Source: an uncultured Chlamydiae bacterium
Lineage (GTDB): Bacteria > Chlamydiota > Chlamydiia > Chlamydiales > Rhabdochlamydiaceae
Length of the DNA: 64,000 bases
Direction of reading: 5' to 3'
Assembly (NCBI GenBank): GCA_903824495.1
Contig: CAIJXB010000026.1
Coordinates: forward strand, 240,876-304,875
The number at the start of each line of letters is the position of its first letter. The stretch's first letter is position 1. This document shows, in pieces, positions 1 to 9,417 of the stretch. Under the pieces are notes generated by a model, which ran no database searches, had not been told where the DNA came from, and saw only the letters and a list, made by a program, of their open reading frames with translations. The position numbers and the translations under genes were made by a program.

Positions 1-101
1 TTCTTTTATTGGTATTTGGGGTTGCATGTTTCATTTTCATATTCCAACTCTTAAGCACAATGGGCATAATAGGATTAACAAAGGACAGTTTTGGTGGATA
101 A
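1..101 (+). CDS. C-terminal end of an upstream TyrP-like amino acid carrier (partial)
   Basis: The frame starting at base 3 is open from the window edge to a TAA at 99-101 and encodes a hydrophobic helix followed by a short polar tail. Its pattern (LVFGV...QLLSTMG) resembles the C-terminus of the next gene (LVFFV...NCLEKMG) at the matching place. It overlaps the start of that gene by a few bases. I infer the last transmembrane helix of a tandem tyrP copy; tandem tyrP genes are known in Chlamydia trachomatis. The evidence is only 32 residues, so the call is moderate. Confidence 0.55.
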   Translation, partial: LLLVFGVACFIFIFQLLSTMGIIGLTKDSFGG

Positions 102-1311
102 GAAAGACAAAGACAATAGATTGATTGGAGGGATTCTTCTAGTTGCAGGAACTGCCATAGGAGCTGGAATGCTTGCTCTTCCTGTCTCTACATCATTTGG
201 AGGATTCATTCCATCGATTGCAATTTTCTTTGTTTGTTGGCTACTTATGCTAGTTACGGCCTTCTTTTTTCTAGATGTTAATCTATCGATTCGTGGGGAG
301 CCGAACCTTGTTTCTATGGCCGGAAAAACTTTAGGCATCTATGGAAAGATCTTGAGTTGGGTTTTTTACCTACTTCTTTTGTACTCCCTTTTAGCAGCCT
401 ATATTGCAGGGTGTTCACCGCTGTTTCAGATGACTTTTACAAATGTGTTTCACATTACATTTCCTAAATGGTTTTATCATTTTATCTTACCTATGCTCTT
501 TGGGGGATTTGTCTACCTAGGAACGAAGGGCGTGGACTATCTGAATCGCTTTTTAATGTTTGGACTCATTGTCTCTTATTTCTTGTTAGTGGGATATTGC
601 CCAAGCTTCATAGAAGCTCCACGTCTTTTACATCAAGATTACATGGCAAGTCTTTTATCCATTCCGATTGTAATCACTTCTTTTGGATACCACATCATCA
701 TTCCAACGCTAACTACCTACATGGATCATGATGTCAAAAGGCTACGAAAGATCTTGATCATAGGGAGTTCTGTCCCTTTTGTGATCTACATGTTATGGCA
801 GTGGATCATTTTAGGATCCGTTCCATTGCCTCAGCTCGCGGGAGCCTGGGGGCAGGGCCTGCCAGCAACGGTTCCTCTATCGAAAGTGGCTACTTCTAAT
901 TGGGTAGGAATTGGTGCTAGATTTTTTTCCTTCTTTGCCATTGTCACATCGTTTTTAGGGGTTTCTTTAAGTCTTTCAGACTTTTTGACAGATGGACTTA
1001 AGATTAAAAAAAGTTGGGAAGGGAGACTTCTTGCGATCGGTCTAACATTCATCCCTCCTTTAATTTTCATTTTTACCTATCAAAAAAGTTTCTATCTGGC
1101 TTTAGAGTACGCAGGAATCTTTGTTGCGGTCTTACTTGGTATTTTGCCCTCTTTAATGGTTTTAAGATTGAAAAACCATCCCTTCTATCGAAGAAAGCGT
1201 GTAAAGTGTCTTGTATTTTTTGTTATTCTTTTGAGTTTGGGAGTGATTGCGATCAATTGCCTGGAAAAAATGGGATATTTAGAGCACCTCATCACCCCTT
1301 ACTTGTCGTAA
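94..1311 (+). CDS. tyrP: Aromatic amino acid (tyrosine/tryptophan) transport protein, TyrP-like
   Basis: About 405 residues with roughly 11 hydrophobic helices; the N-terminus reads [19 protein letters not shown], the glycine-rich first helix typical of the hydroxy/aromatic amino acid permease (HAAAP) family. This points to proton-coupled uptake of Tyr/Trp across the inner membrane; the exact substrate is inferred. A GTG at 94 lies 8 bases after AAGGA (81-85); a TTG at 91 is an alternative with tighter spacing. The start overlaps the stop of the upstream partial copy, suggesting translational coupling, and uvrB follows after 4 bases. Confidence 0.82.
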   Translation: MDKKDKDNRLIGGILLVAGTAIGAGMLALPVSTSFGGFIPSIAIFFVCWLLMLVTAFFFLDVNLSIRGEPNLVSMAGKTLGIYGKILSWVFYLLLLYSLLAAYIAGCSPLFQMTFTNVFHITFPKWFYHFILPMLFGGFVYLGTKGVDYLNRFLMFGLIVSYFLLVGYCPSFIEAPRLLHQDYMASLLSIPIVITSFGYHIIIPTLTTYMDHDVKRLRKILIIGSSVPFVIYMLWQWIILGSVPLPQLAGAWGQGLPATVPLSKVATSNWVGIGARFFSFFAIVTSFLGVSLSLSDFLTDGLKIKKSWEGRLLAIGLTFIPPLIFIFTYQKSFYLALEYAGIFVAVLLGILPSLMVLRLKNHPFYRRKRVKCLVFFVILLSLGVIAINCLEKMGYLEHLITPYLS

Positions 1312-1315
1312 CCCG

Positions 1316-3316
1316 ATGTTTGAGCTTAAAACAGAATTTCAACCTAAAGGAGACCAGCCGAAAGCCATCGCAAGGCTTGCGGAAGGGATCCAGCAAGGAC
1401 GTAATTCTCAAGTTCTTTTAGGAATTACCGGTTCTGGTAAGACTTTTACAATGGCGAGTGTCATTGAAAAGGTGCAAAAACCGACCTTGATCCTGGCCCA
1501 CAATAAAACGCTTGCAGCGCAGCTGTATCAAGAATTTAAGAGTTTTTTCCCAAACAATGCGGTCGAATATTTTGTTTCTTACTACGACTACTACCAACCA
1601 GAAGCGTACATTGCAAGAACGGATACGTATATTGAAAAGGATCTAGCGATCAATGACCAGATCGATCGGATGCGCCTTTCTGCGACCCGCTCTCTTCTAG
1701 AGCGGCAAGATGTCATCATTGTTTCTTCTGTTTCTTGCATCTATGGCCTTGGAACACCTGAGTATTACAAAGAGATGCAGCTCAAGGTAAAAGTTGGAAC
1801 AGAAAGAAAAAGAGATGATATTCTCTTTCATCTTGTAGAGATGCAGTACAAACGAAATGACTATGAGCTCGTGAGATCTACATTCAGGTGTCGAGGAGAC
1901 TCCCTTGACATCATGCCAGCTTATGAAGAAGACCTTGCGTATCGCATTGAGTTTTTTGGAGACGAGATCGATCGGATTACCGAGATCGATCCGTTAACTG
2001 GAAAAACAAGAGCAACTTTAGAAGAATTTACGCTATTTCCAAGCTCTCACCACGTCACTCCAGAAGAAGTTCGTTTAGGGGCGATTCAGACGATCCAAGA
2101 AGAGCTGCAAGAAAGAACCCTTTTTTTTGAAGAAGGAAACCGACTCATTGAGAGACAAAGAATTGGGGAAAGAACCAAGCACGATCTAGAGATGATCCGA
2201 GAAATTGGCTTTTGTAAGGGGATCGAAAACTATTCTAGGCACTTTAGTAAACGGCATGCAGGAGAGTCTCCACCATGTCTTCTCGACTATTTTCCAAGCG
2301 ATTTCCTTCTTTTTGTCGATGAGTCTCATCAAACTCTTCCTCAGGTCCACGCGATGTATAACGGTGATAGAGCTCGTAAGCAGTCCCTTGTGGAGTTTGG
2401 ATTCCGTCTTCCTTCCGCCTTTGACAATCGTCCTTTAAAATTTGAAGAGTTTTATAAAAAAATCAATCAAGTGGTCTACGTATCGGCAACACCATCTGCT
2501 TGGGAGATCACAGAATCAGGCGGCGATATCGTAGAACAGATCATCCGTCCTACAGGTTTGTTAGACCCTAAGATCGAGCTTCGACCTGCTACAAACCAAT
2601 TGGATGATTGTTTGGAAGAGATCCGCCTTGAAAAGGAAAAAGGAGGAAGAATCCTTTTGACCACTTTGACAAAAAAGATGGCAGAGGATGTTTCCAAATA
2701 TCTTAATGAAATCGGAGTAAAGGCAAAGTATCTACACTCCGACATCGATACCTTGGAAAGAGTTCAAATCATCAACGATTTAAGAAGAGGTCTTTTCGAC
2801 GTTCTTGTGGGGATCAATCTTTTAAGAGAAGGTCTTGATATTCCAGAAGTATCCCTTGTGGCCATTTTAGATGCCGATAAAGAAGGCTTTTTGCGTAGTG
2901 AGACAGCTCTGATCCAAACGTGTGGAAGGGCGGCTCGTAATGTCTCTGGTCGCGTTATTATGTATAGAGACAAGCTCACCACAGCTATTCGTAATACCGT
3001 AGAGATCACGCTCAAAAGAAGAGAAATACAAGAAAAATACAATGCCGAGCACGGGATTATCCCGCAAACGACAAAAAGAAATAAAATAGAAGAGCTGCAG
3101 CAGACCTTTGGAGAAGAGCTTACTCTTCCTGAGCAAGACAAATCCCTTCCTAATAACAAGCATTTAACGGCTAAAGAAATAGATGCTGAAGTTAAACGTT
3201 GCGATAAAGAGATGAAAAAAGCTGCTAAAGAGATGCGCTTTGAAGACGCGGCTCACTTTAGGGATCTCTTGCGCCACTATCAAAATCTTCAACTGTTAGA
3301 AGAAAATCCATTTTAA
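1316..3316 (+). CDS. uvrB: UvrABC system protein B (excinuclease subunit)
   Basis: Full-length UvrB (666 residues), the damage-verifying helicase-like subunit of nucleotide excision repair. Visible motifs: Walker A GITGSGKT at about 36-43, the DNA-gripping beta-hairpin [10 protein letters not shown] near residue 90-100, the DESH box ([10 protein letters not shown]) near 335, helicase motifs VSATPS and QTCGRAAR, and a C-terminal UVR domain (about 625-660) that contacts UvrC. It starts 4 bases after the tyrP stop without a strong ribosome binding site, so coupling to tyrP is likely. Nothing is unusual in the protein. Confidence 0.97.
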   Translation: MFELKTEFQPKGDQPKAIARLAEGIQQGRNSQVLLGITGSGKTFTMASVIEKVQKPTLILAHNKTLAAQLYQEFKSFFPNNAVEYFVSYYDYYQPEAYIARTDTYIEKDLAINDQIDRMRLSATRSLLERQDVIIVSSVSCIYGLGTPEYYKEMQLKVKVGTERKRDDILFHLVEMQYKRNDYELVRSTFRCRGDSLDIMPAYEEDLAYRIEFFGDEIDRITEIDPLTGKTRATLEEFTLFPSSHHVTPEEVRLGAIQTIQEELQERTLFFEEGNRLIERQRIGERTKHDLEMIREIGFCKGIENYSRHFSKRHAGESPPCLLDYFPSDFLLFVDESHQTLPQVHAMYNGDRARKQSLVEFGFRLPSAFDNRPLKFEEFYKKINQVVYVSATPSAWEITESGGDIVEQIIRPTGLLDPKIELRPATNQLDDCLEEIRLEKEKGGRILLTTLTKKMAEDVSKYLNEIGVKAKYLHSDIDTLERVQIINDLRRGLFDVLVGINLLREGLDIPEVSLVAILDADKEGFLRSETALIQTCGRAARNVSGRVIMYRDKLTTAIRNTVEITLKRREIQEKYNAEHGIIPQTTKRNKIEELQQTFGEELTLPEQDKSLPNNKHLTAKEIDAEVKRCDKEMKKAAKEMRFEDAAHFRDLLRHYQNLQLLEENPF

Positions 3317-3409
3317 TTTTTAGTAATATATTGACACTAAAATCAGTTTTTTGCGATTTCTTAAATTAAAAAGAGGTGATCCATTTAAATTGTCTTTTCG
3401 CGGAGGCTA

Positions 3410-3670
3410 ATGCAATCCATTTTACCCGTTAATAGGTTTTTTGGTTTTTTTGTTGTTTTGTCTAGAGGCCAAGTCTTCAAGGCCTTCTATTTTATCTGGA
3501 GTATCCTCTCAATAATTCTATGCCTTCCCTTAGATGAACTGTGCGGTAATATCTTTTTTCTAGCAGACCTTGCCGGGTTCAATGACACTTTGTATATCCT
3601 CGTCGAAGGCTTCTTTTCCTTTATTTTCAACGAATGGCGAGATGATGTCGTCTTGCTCTGCTTAATCTAA
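3410..3670 (+). CDS. Small hydrophobic protein, doubtful
   Basis: An 86-residue frame starting ATG, preceded by GGAGG only 3 bases away, which is short spacing. The product has two hydrophobic stretches (about 8-45 and 60-75) and no motif I recognise. A TTGACA at 3331-3336 could be a -35 element, but I see no convincing -10. A palindrome follows at 3684-3703. The opposite strand holds a short hydrophilic frame without a start codon, so this frame could be a remnant or an antisense shadow. Its main support is that it would fill an otherwise empty 400-base gap. Confidence 0.3.
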   Translation: MQSILPVNRFFGFFVVLSRGQVFKAFYFIWSILSIILCLPLDELCGNIFFLADLAGFNDTLYILVEGFFSFIFNEWRDDVVLLCLI

Positions 3671-3683
3671 AGTATCGCTCGGA

Positions 3684-3703
3684 AGGCCGCTTTAAAGCGG
3701 CCT
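3684..3703. terminator. 20-bp perfect palindrome between convergent frames
   Basis: AGGCCGCTTTAAAGCGGCCT is self-complementary and would fold into a GC-rich hairpin. It lies between the end of the small plus-strand frame and the end of the minus-strand Inc-like gene, where a bidirectional terminator is expected. No U-tract is obvious on either side, so intrinsic termination is not certain. Confidence 0.5.
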
Positions 3704-3722
3704 ATCTAGTCATCAAGGATAC

Positions 3723-4520
3723 TTAGGCTGGTTGGTTCCATTGATTTAAGGGGATGCTTGTATGATTTGCCCAGTAGTCCCTTATGAATGCTTGATTATC
3801 GGGAGGGAGCTGTTGAAAAATATCAGGACGCTGAGCTATACCGATCGCCATGGTTGTCATGGCCGCGAATTTTATTTGATCCGCCCGTAGTTGCTCCTGC
3901 TGCAGTGTTAAAGCTTCTCTTTCTCTTCGATTCGCTTGAGAAGTTCTTAGAAGCTCTTCTTTTACTTCATTAAGGGTCTGCATGACATCAGCGAGGATCT
4001 TGTCCTTAATATGTGAGGAAAGGTCTTGTACCTGACTTAAAAGGTTTTTTGCTTGATTGATTAAACCTGTAACAGCGGGTAATTGTTGGATTCCGGGGGT
4101 AGTTTCCAAGTTTGTTACGCTGGTATTAATCCGCGTTACCAATTCTGTCAGGCTTGTTGAATTGCTTGCATAGACACCGGCTAGAGATTCAAGTTCTGTG
4201 GTGCGCGCTTGGATCCTTTGGTTGAGCCCATCCAATGTTTCTAGTTGAGTCGCGAGTGTTCTATACTGTTTAAGATCTTCAATTAACTGAGCCCCACTCA
4301 AACAGGCGATGCAGGTAGCTCCTGTGGTCACAGCAGGAAGACGTTCATCTTTTGCAATGTGCTGCACCGTGAAGATCCCATTTGCGACACCGGCAACAAG
4401 CAATCCTACTTGCACTACGACTGCGGCGCCATCTCTGATCCTTTCTATGCTCAAAAAACCTGGCATAAAAGACGAAAGATCTGGGATCCGAAACCAAGAT
4501 TGACTTCCTTGAATGGACAT
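3723..4520 (-). CDS. Candidate inclusion membrane (Inc-like) protein with coiled coil
   Basis: 265 residues with no cleavable signal peptide. Two hydrophobic segments sit close together near the N-terminus (about 32-52, rich in V/A/G/L, and about 62-80), separated by a short polar loop. This is the bilobed hairpin typical of chlamydial Inc proteins, which are inserted in the inclusion membrane after type III secretion. Residues about 85-220 are rich in L/E/Q/T with heptad character (coiled coil), as in IncA-type proteins. The start has AGGTAGG upstream. No specific family was recognised; the Inc call rests on architecture only. Confidence 0.55.
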   Translation of the reverse strand: MSIQGSQSWFRIPDLSSFMPGFLSIERIRDGAAVVVQVGLLVAGVANGIFTVQHIAKDERLPAVTTGATCIACLSGAQLIEDLKQYRTLATQLETLDGLNQRIQARTTELESLAGVYASNSTSLTELVTRINTSVTNLETTPGIQQLPAVTGLINQAKNLLSQVQDLSSHIKDKILADVMQTLNEVKEELLRTSQANRREREALTLQQEQLRADQIKFAAMTTMAIGIAQRPDIFQQLPPDNQAFIRDYWANHTSIPLNQWNQPA

Positions 4521-4604
4521 ATGTTACCTACCTTTTTCCTTTGAAGGATAGGGGAAGTGTTTGATTGCTGTAAAGATTTTGTTTGTTTTTTTATGGGATG
4601 ACAT

Positions 4605-4642
4605 AAAAAAAAGAGACCGGAGAGGTTACCTCTCCGATCTCT
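4605..4642 (-). terminator. Intrinsic terminator of the acidic-protein gene
   Basis: On the minus strand a stem of about 15 pairs with one mismatch (AGAGATCGGAGAGG / CCTCTCCGGTCTCT) is followed at once by eight T residues. It lies directly downstream of the gene ending at 4670: a textbook Rho-independent terminator. Confidence 0.88.
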
Positions 4643-4669
4643 TTGGCTTTTAGTACAATCTTAGGATTT

Positions 4670-5614
4670 TTATGCGAGTTGATTACTGATCATAGTCGCC
4701 TGCTGATCCTTAATAGACTGGATATCGTCTTCTTCGTAGGATTGGAACTGTTGATACAGAGCCATACCTTCAGACTCATAGTTCTGAAGAGTTGATGTTG
4801 TTGTTGTCAACTGGTCATCGATAGAGTTCATATCTTGTTCGATATCCGAGTTTTGAGTGTATGATCCATACACCCCCGTATTCGTTACGTTCCCCTTATC
4901 ATCCGTAGTAGTATACGGTTTAGGCTCTGACCAGGTAATGACGTCAGTCATCATAGCTGTGTAGTTAGTCGATCCAGTTGTAGAATCAACCCAATCCTTA
5001 CCAAAGGTACCTTCAATACCTTCAATCGAAGTTGTAATGAGGTCCGCTGTCTGAGTTCCCATAGGAGCTTTGCCTCCAGGCCAGTAGCTTTCTGTTGAAA
5101 GAAGATTTATAAGCCCATCAACAGATGTTGTTGATCCATCAGCATTCGTTATTGTGAATGTTGTAGATAAAAACACGTTGATAGATGAGTCAAAAGTTTC
5201 AAGGTCTGTTTCTGCATCACCTGATGTGTAGTAAGTCGATTTTTCCGCATCGGTAACAGTAGTATATTCTGAAAAACCGTCGGCAAGGTTTGTATAAGAG
5301 TTCATAGCCGTTGACATGAGGTTTGTAGTATCAGAAATAACGTTCATCACGTCATTTATAATCACAAGGGCACCAGAAATACTGTTACACTCGACAGTAA
5401 GTACTCCAATGATGTCAACAAGACCCTTTAAGGACTCTGTACCAGAGTCTCCAACCATTACGCCAATTGCGGCATCAAGGTCAGCTTGAGAAAGGCCAAG
5501 CTTATACGCATCTGCATAGATCTGGTTGATATCTGCAACAAGATCATCTGTCGCATCAATTGTATCTTGTGTCATACCTGTATCGTCATAACTGACAGTT
5601 GCATAGTTTGACAT
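4670..5614 (-). CDS. Acidic Ser/Thr/Asp-rich protein of unknown function
   Basis: 314 residues, not recognised. The composition is unusual: very rich in D, T, S, N and Q, few K/R, one Cys, so strongly acidic. Residues about 60-115 form an amphipathic, weakly hydrophobic helical stretch (LVDIIGVLTVECNS...); the rest alternates helical and Thr/Ser/Gly-rich segments, ending in a Gln-rich helix. There is no classical signal peptide. ATG is preceded by AAGGG. The gene is followed by a strong terminator, preceded by an AT-rich leader, and sits beside a second acidic protein of similar composition (5781-6221). A secreted or surface role is plausible from composition but unproven. Confidence 0.6.
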   Translation of the reverse strand: MSNYATVSYDDTGMTQDTIDATDDLVADINQIYADAYKLGLSQADLDAAIGVMVGDSGTESLKGLVDIIGVLTVECNSISGALVIINDVMNVISDTTNLMSTAMNSYTNLADGFSEYTTVTDAEKSTYYTSGDAETDLETFDSSINVFLSTTFTITNADGSTTSVDGLINLLSTESYWPGGKAPMGTQTADLITTSIEGIEGTFGKDWVDSTTGSTNYTAMMTDVITWSEPKPYTTTDDKGNVTNTGVYGSYTQNSDIEQDMNSIDDQLTTTTSTLQNYESEGMALYQQFQSYEEDDIQSIKDQQATMISNQLA

Positions 5615-5742
5615 TTGATTTCCCTTGGTTAGGTTAATATTATTATAATACTAAGTATATCATATTATTATTTAATTTTCAATAAATTTCTTTACAATGG
5701 CGATTTGGATGAGGCGCGATGTATGTTGCTTATTTTAAGAGA

Positions 5743-5767
5743 ATTACGCTGCTTTTAGCAGCGTAAT
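5743..5767 (-). terminator. Hairpin downstream of the 146-residue acidic protein gene
   Basis: ATTACGCTGC-TTTTA-GCAGCGTAAT is a perfect 10-bp stem with a 5-base loop, 14 bases past the stop of the minus-strand gene at 5781. The U-tract is weak, so it may be a terminator or a 3' stabilising hairpin. Confidence 0.6.
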
Positions 5768-5780
5768 GTCATTAGATGTA

Positions 5781-6221
5781 TTACTGGGCAAGTAAGCTAG
5801 CGAGAGAGTTAAGTCCTGACATGATCGAAGCGACCGTACTATTATAACTGTTTACAGAGTCAGCTCTGTTAGAGTTCTCTGAGTTAAAGGTACTCTCTTC
5901 ACTCGTATACTGCTGGTCAGCAGCAGAAGCCTGTGAAGACATCAAGTTATATGTCGCTGTGTACTGTTGTATGGTATTAGAGTCACTTGTACCATTGATC
6001 TTGTCGATCTGATCTTGTAATTCTGCGTTGTTCAAGTCATCGGTCGTACTCTGAACTTGTGTTAAAAGAGAGATGAAGTCGGAAGTGAAGGCGATAGATT
6101 CATCCATGGCCTCAGCGTTGATTGCAGCTGAGTTACAAACTGAAAGTCCCAAGTTAAAAGCCGATGAAGACTCTAACTCTACTGTTGCTGTATTGGTTGT
6201 TGTGTCAGTAGTAGTTGCCAC
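5781..6221 (-). CDS. Small acidic Ser/Thr/Asn-rich protein of unknown function
   Basis: 146 residues, starting at GTG behind GGGGG. Thr-rich N-terminus (MATTTDTTTNTATVE), then predominantly helical, S/T/N/Q/D-rich sequence with a single Lys and very few Arg. It ends in a small hydrophobic helix (IMSGLNSLASLLAQ). There is no classical signal peptide and no recognised domain. Short length, lack of basic residues and a helical C-terminus recall secreted filament or needle-type proteins, but I see no sequence match to any of them. It shares composition and orientation with the gene at 4670-5614, yet each has its own 3' hairpin, so they are probably separate transcripts. Confidence 0.6.
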   Translation of the reverse strand: MATTTDTTTNTATVELESSSAFNLGLSVCNSAAINAEAMDESIAFTSDFISLLTQVQSTTDDLNNAELQDQIDKINGTSDSNTIQQYTATYNLMSSQASAADQQYTSEESTFNSENSNRADSVNSYNSTVASIMSGLNSLASLLAQ

Positions 6222-6436
6222 TGTGGCCCCCTTTTGTTGATTATATTGTTTTTAATATTAATAAAGTGTTCCAATAATTATTTTATCAAATATCTATTAA
6301 AATAGCAATTAATAATTGAATTTGAGTGTAATGTGCTTTTTATGAGCGTATTACGCTAGTTAATTCAAGTGTATAATGAATGTTTGAGGGGTGGGAATTT
6401 CGCAACCCATTAATGATTAATAGGTTGCTGCTGTAG

Positions 6437-9031
6437 CTAGCCAATGTGCTTATTTAATACACCGGATAATTTCATCATGTCGATAGGATCTTTCGAGCCA
6501 AAGACCTTCTCTAGAAGGGCGTCAGGACGAATAAGGCGCTTATTTTTAGAATCTTGGCAGTTGTGCTCTTTAATATACTCCCAGGTCTTTTTTATGACCT
6601 CAGGACGCGAAAGAGAGTCACTTCCTACCACAGCTGCAAGGGCCGGGGATAGGGTATGGGCTGGTTGATTAGAAGTTGCTTTAGTCTTTTTACTAGTCTT
6701 TTTCGCTTTAGAAGAAGCCTTAGTAGTTTTTCCCTTAGCTTTAGTGGTAGCTTTTGGAGCTGCCTCTTTTTTGCCTTTTTTCTTGGAGACATAAGGCGTT
6801 TTGGGATGATTTTCATACTTTTCCGCTACGTGATCTAAATCGTTTGCAATTACATCGCAATCCGGGTAGTTGCTGCAAGAGAAGAAGATTTTTCCAAAGC
6901 GGGATCTTCGAGGAGAAAGTTTTCCATCACATCCAAGGGCTGGACATGTGGGCATATCCTCTTGAGGGAGCTCCCCTTTTTTGGGGATATTGACGATGCC
7001 TCGGCATTCTGGATAGTTAGAGCATCCTAAAAACGCGCCAAATTTCCCGAATCGGAGCTTCATTTCATTTGTGCATTTAGGGCATTTTTGATCCCAGTCG
7101 AAATTAGGATCATAATCCTCTTTATTGAACTCTAAAGCTTCCAAAGGAGTTGTATAATTGCATTCTGGATAGTTTGAGCATCCGTAGAAGTATTTTTTCT
7201 TTGCCCAGATTTTTTGTAGCTTATGACCGCAGTCAGGGCAATCGATGTCTGTAGCAATTTTGGGAACAAAAGCTTCTTTTTCGGCGATTTCAACAAGAGG
7301 AAAAAAGTCCTTCCAAAAGTCTTTAAGCAGAGTCTTCCATTCTTTTTTGTCTTCAGCAACCGATTCTAGCTCATCTTCCATGGACGCTGTAAATCCAATG
7401 TCCATGATGATCTTAAAACTGTTTTCTAGCATCTGAGCAATGACGATCCCAAGCTCAGTAGGTTTTAACGTTCCTTTTTCTTTAACTGTATAGTCACGAC
7501 TTTGAATCTTGTTCATGATCGCAGCGTAAGTAGAAGGCCGACCAATCCCTGACTTTTCAAGTTCTTTGACTAAAGAGGCTTCTGTAAAGCGAGGAGGGGG
7601 TCTTGTAAAGGACTGCTGAGAATCTACGGATACAAGACGAAGCGGCTCATTTTCTTCTAAAGGAGGGAGCAGCTTGTCATTTTCATTGCCCTTATCCTCG
7701 GAAGATTCTTTGTCTTCTCGCTCTTCATAAACAATTAAAAATCCTTGAAACTTTAGAATAGATCCCGTAGCTCTCAAAAGCAGACCTTCAGAAGCTTCTA
7801 TATCGCAGGAGATCGTGTCGTAGATAGCTTGGGTCATTTGGCAGGCAACAGTTCTTTTCCAAATGAGAGAGTAGAGTTTGTTTTGATCATCGGAAAGGTA
7901 CGGTTTTACAATCTCTGGTGTATGATGAATGGTTGTTGGCCTGATCGCTTCGTGGGCATCTTGCGCACTTTTTTTAGTCATAAATTGCCGACCTTCAGCC
8001 GGTAGAAACTCTTTTCCGTACGTTTTGGCGATAAACTTTCTTGTGTTTTCTATTGCTTCAGGAGAAAGGCGAACGGAGTCGGTTCTCATATAGGAAATCA
8101 AACCCTCGGTTCCCTCGTTGCCGAGGTCTATACCTTCATAGAGTCCTTGCGCGATGTTCATCGTCCTTGCCGCTGAGAAACCAAAGTGGCGGCTGGCTTC
8201 TTGTTGTAGAGTAGAAGTAATGAACGGAGCTACGGGGTTTCTTCTCTTTTCTTTTTTCTCAACAGACGTGACTTTGTAAAGAGAGTCTTGCAAGAGTTTA
8301 ACGACTTCACCTGCAGATTTTTCATTGGGAATGAGAGCGACGTCTTTTCCAGGAATTGCTTCTTTTTCTACCTTTTTTCCTTGGATCGAGTGGAGTGTCG
8401 CAGGGAAAGGTTTTTCGTGTTTTTCCGTTTGGAGTAAAAGATCGACGTTCCAATATTCTATTGGAATAAAAGCCTCAATTTCCTTTTCTCGATCCACAAC
8501 CATTTTGAGAGCAACAGACTGTACTCTACCGGCTGATAGTCCTCCATCTCGGGCGCCTTGAACCCTTCTCATTAAGATAGGAGAGATCTTGTATCCTACA
8601 ATACGATCGAGCAAGCGCCTTGCTTGTTGAGCGTTGACAAGGGGCATGTCGATAGTTCTAGGATGCTTTAGAGCTTCAAGAACGGCATCTTTCGTAATTT
8701 CGTTGAACGTAACCCGTGTAACCTTGGTTCCTTTCGGCAGTATGGCAGCAATGTGCCAAGCGATTGCTTCTCCTTCTCTATCGGGGTCGGGAGCTAAGTA
8801 GACGATGTCAGCTTCTTTTGCGGCTTTTTTCAAGCGATCGATGACTTCCTTTTTATCCGGCATCGTGGCATAGGCAGGCTCGAAGTCGTTGTCGACGTCA
8901 ATTCCAAAGCCTTTTTGAGGCAAGTCTCTTACGTGGCCGACAGAAGACTCGATCTGAAAATTATCCCCAAGAAATTTCTTGAGAGTCTTAATTTTCGTCG
9001 GAGACTCTACGATGACCAGTGCCTTTTCCAT
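6437..9031 (-). CDS. topA: DNA topoisomerase I with C-terminal SWIB domain
   Basis: 864 residues. The Toprim fold opens the protein (ALVIVESPTKIKTL; metal-binding DPDREGEAIAWH) and the active-site tyrosine lies in GLISYMRTDS. Three C4-type zinc ribbons follow (each ending CSNYPEC or CSNYPDC), then a Lys/Ala-rich linker (about 745-785), then a SWIB/MDM2-like domain (LSPALAAVVGSDSLSRPEVI to the C-terminus). TopA relaxes negative supercoils. The SWIB fusion is a chlamydial peculiarity, and the Lys-rich linker resembles chlamydial histone-like tails. ATG has AAGGG upstream. Confidence 0.96.
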   Translation of the reverse strand: MEKALVIVESPTKIKTLKKFLGDNFQIESSVGHVRDLPQKGFGIDVDNDFEPAYATMPDKKEVIDRLKKAAKEADIVYLAPDPDREGEAIAWHIAAILPKGTKVTRVTFNEITKDAVLEALKHPRTIDMPLVNAQQARRLLDRIVGYKISPILMRRVQGARDGGLSAGRVQSVALKMVVDREKEIEAFIPIEYWNVDLLLQTEKHEKPFPATLHSIQGKKVEKEAIPGKDVALIPNEKSAGEVVKLLQDSLYKVTSVEKKEKRRNPVAPFITSTLQQEASRHFGFSAARTMNIAQGLYEGIDLGNEGTEGLISYMRTDSVRLSPEAIENTRKFIAKTYGKEFLPAEGRQFMTKKSAQDAHEAIRPTTIHHTPEIVKPYLSDDQNKLYSLIWKRTVACQMTQAIYDTISCDIEASEGLLLRATGSILKFQGFLIVYEEREDKESSEDKGNENDKLLPPLEENEPLRLVSVDSQQSFTRPPPRFTEASLVKELEKSGIGRPSTYAAIMNKIQSRDYTVKEKGTLKPTELGIVIAQMLENSFKIIMDIGFTASMEDELESVAEDKKEWKTLLKDFWKDFFPLVEIAEKEAFVPKIATDIDCPDCGHKLQKIWAKKKYFYGCSNYPECNYTTPLEALEFNKEDYDPNFDWDQKCPKCTNEMKLRFGKFGAFLGCSNYPECRGIVNIPKKGELPQEDMPTCPALGCDGKLSPRRSRFGKIFFSCSNYPDCDVIANDLDHVAEKYENHPKTPYVSKKKGKKEAAPKATTKAKGKTTKASSKAKKTSKKTKATSNQPAHTLSPALAAVVGSDSLSRPEVIKKTWEYIKEHNCQDSKNKRLIRPDALLEKVFGSKDPIDMMKLSGVLNKHIG

Positions 9032-9253
9032 GGTTTAATGCCCTTAATAAATACGTGTGCGTATGGTTATTTTATGATAAAAAGAAAAAGTTTTCCTCAA
9101 AAGGGATACCATCTTCTTTAGATTTTCCACAAGAATCTCTTTTGATCTCTTTGAAAATAAAGGAAAAAAAGCAGAAAACCCCTCAATGTCTATTTATGAT
9201 TTTTTCAAATTTGAGTCAACCAGGGTTTTTACTTAAGTAAGATGTCAAGCCGC

Positions 9254-9282
9254 TTTACATAGCTCACAATCTTAGGTATATT
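9254..9282 (+). promoter_or_regulatory. Sigma-70-type promoter for the zinc protease/GH130 gene set
   Basis: TTTACA (9254-9259), a 17-base spacer and TATATT (9277-9282) each match consensus at five of six positions. They would start transcription about 15 bases before the ATG at 9303. Confidence 0.65.
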
Positions 9283-9302
9283 AGCTGAAAAAAGGAAGGC
9301 CC

Positions 9303-9416
9303 ATGGTTAGTAAATTACCCAAAAAGATCTCTTTATCCTCCAAAGTTCTTTTTTGGCTGTGTCTTGTCTTTCTTCCCCTTGTTTTTTTTATTTTGATCGT
9401 TGGATCGAGGCCTTAA
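9303..9416 (+). CDS. 37-residue single-pass membrane peptide
   Basis: The ATG is preceded by AAGGAAGG and by the promoter at 9254-9282. The product has a basic N-terminus (MVSKLPKKISLSSK), one hydrophobic helix (about 15-33) and a short tail. Its TAA lies one base before the TTG start of the zinc protease gene, suggesting coupled translation. A frameshifted single gene was considered: the downstream frame has a TGA at 9394, so fusion would need a shift between 9397 and 9416. I favour two coupled genes; the peptide could be a membrane partner of the protease. Confidence 0.5.
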   Translation: MVSKLPKKISLSSKVLFWLCLVFLPLVFFILIVGSRP

Positions 9417-9417
9417 A

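Noticed and set aside
6403..6428. Short inverted repeat GCAACC...GGTTGC after topA
   Set aside because: Only a 6-bp stem with a weak interior and no T-run; not enough to call a terminator.
6625..6816. Very basic minus-strand frame within the topA C-terminal linker
   Set aside because: It is the Lys-rich linker region of topA read in another frame; topA itself is intact across it.
9303..9416. Frameshifted N-terminus of the zinc protease
   Set aside because: The downstream frame has a TGA at 9394, so slippage in the poly-T run at 9381-9389 would not produce a fusion; two coupled genes explain the layout.
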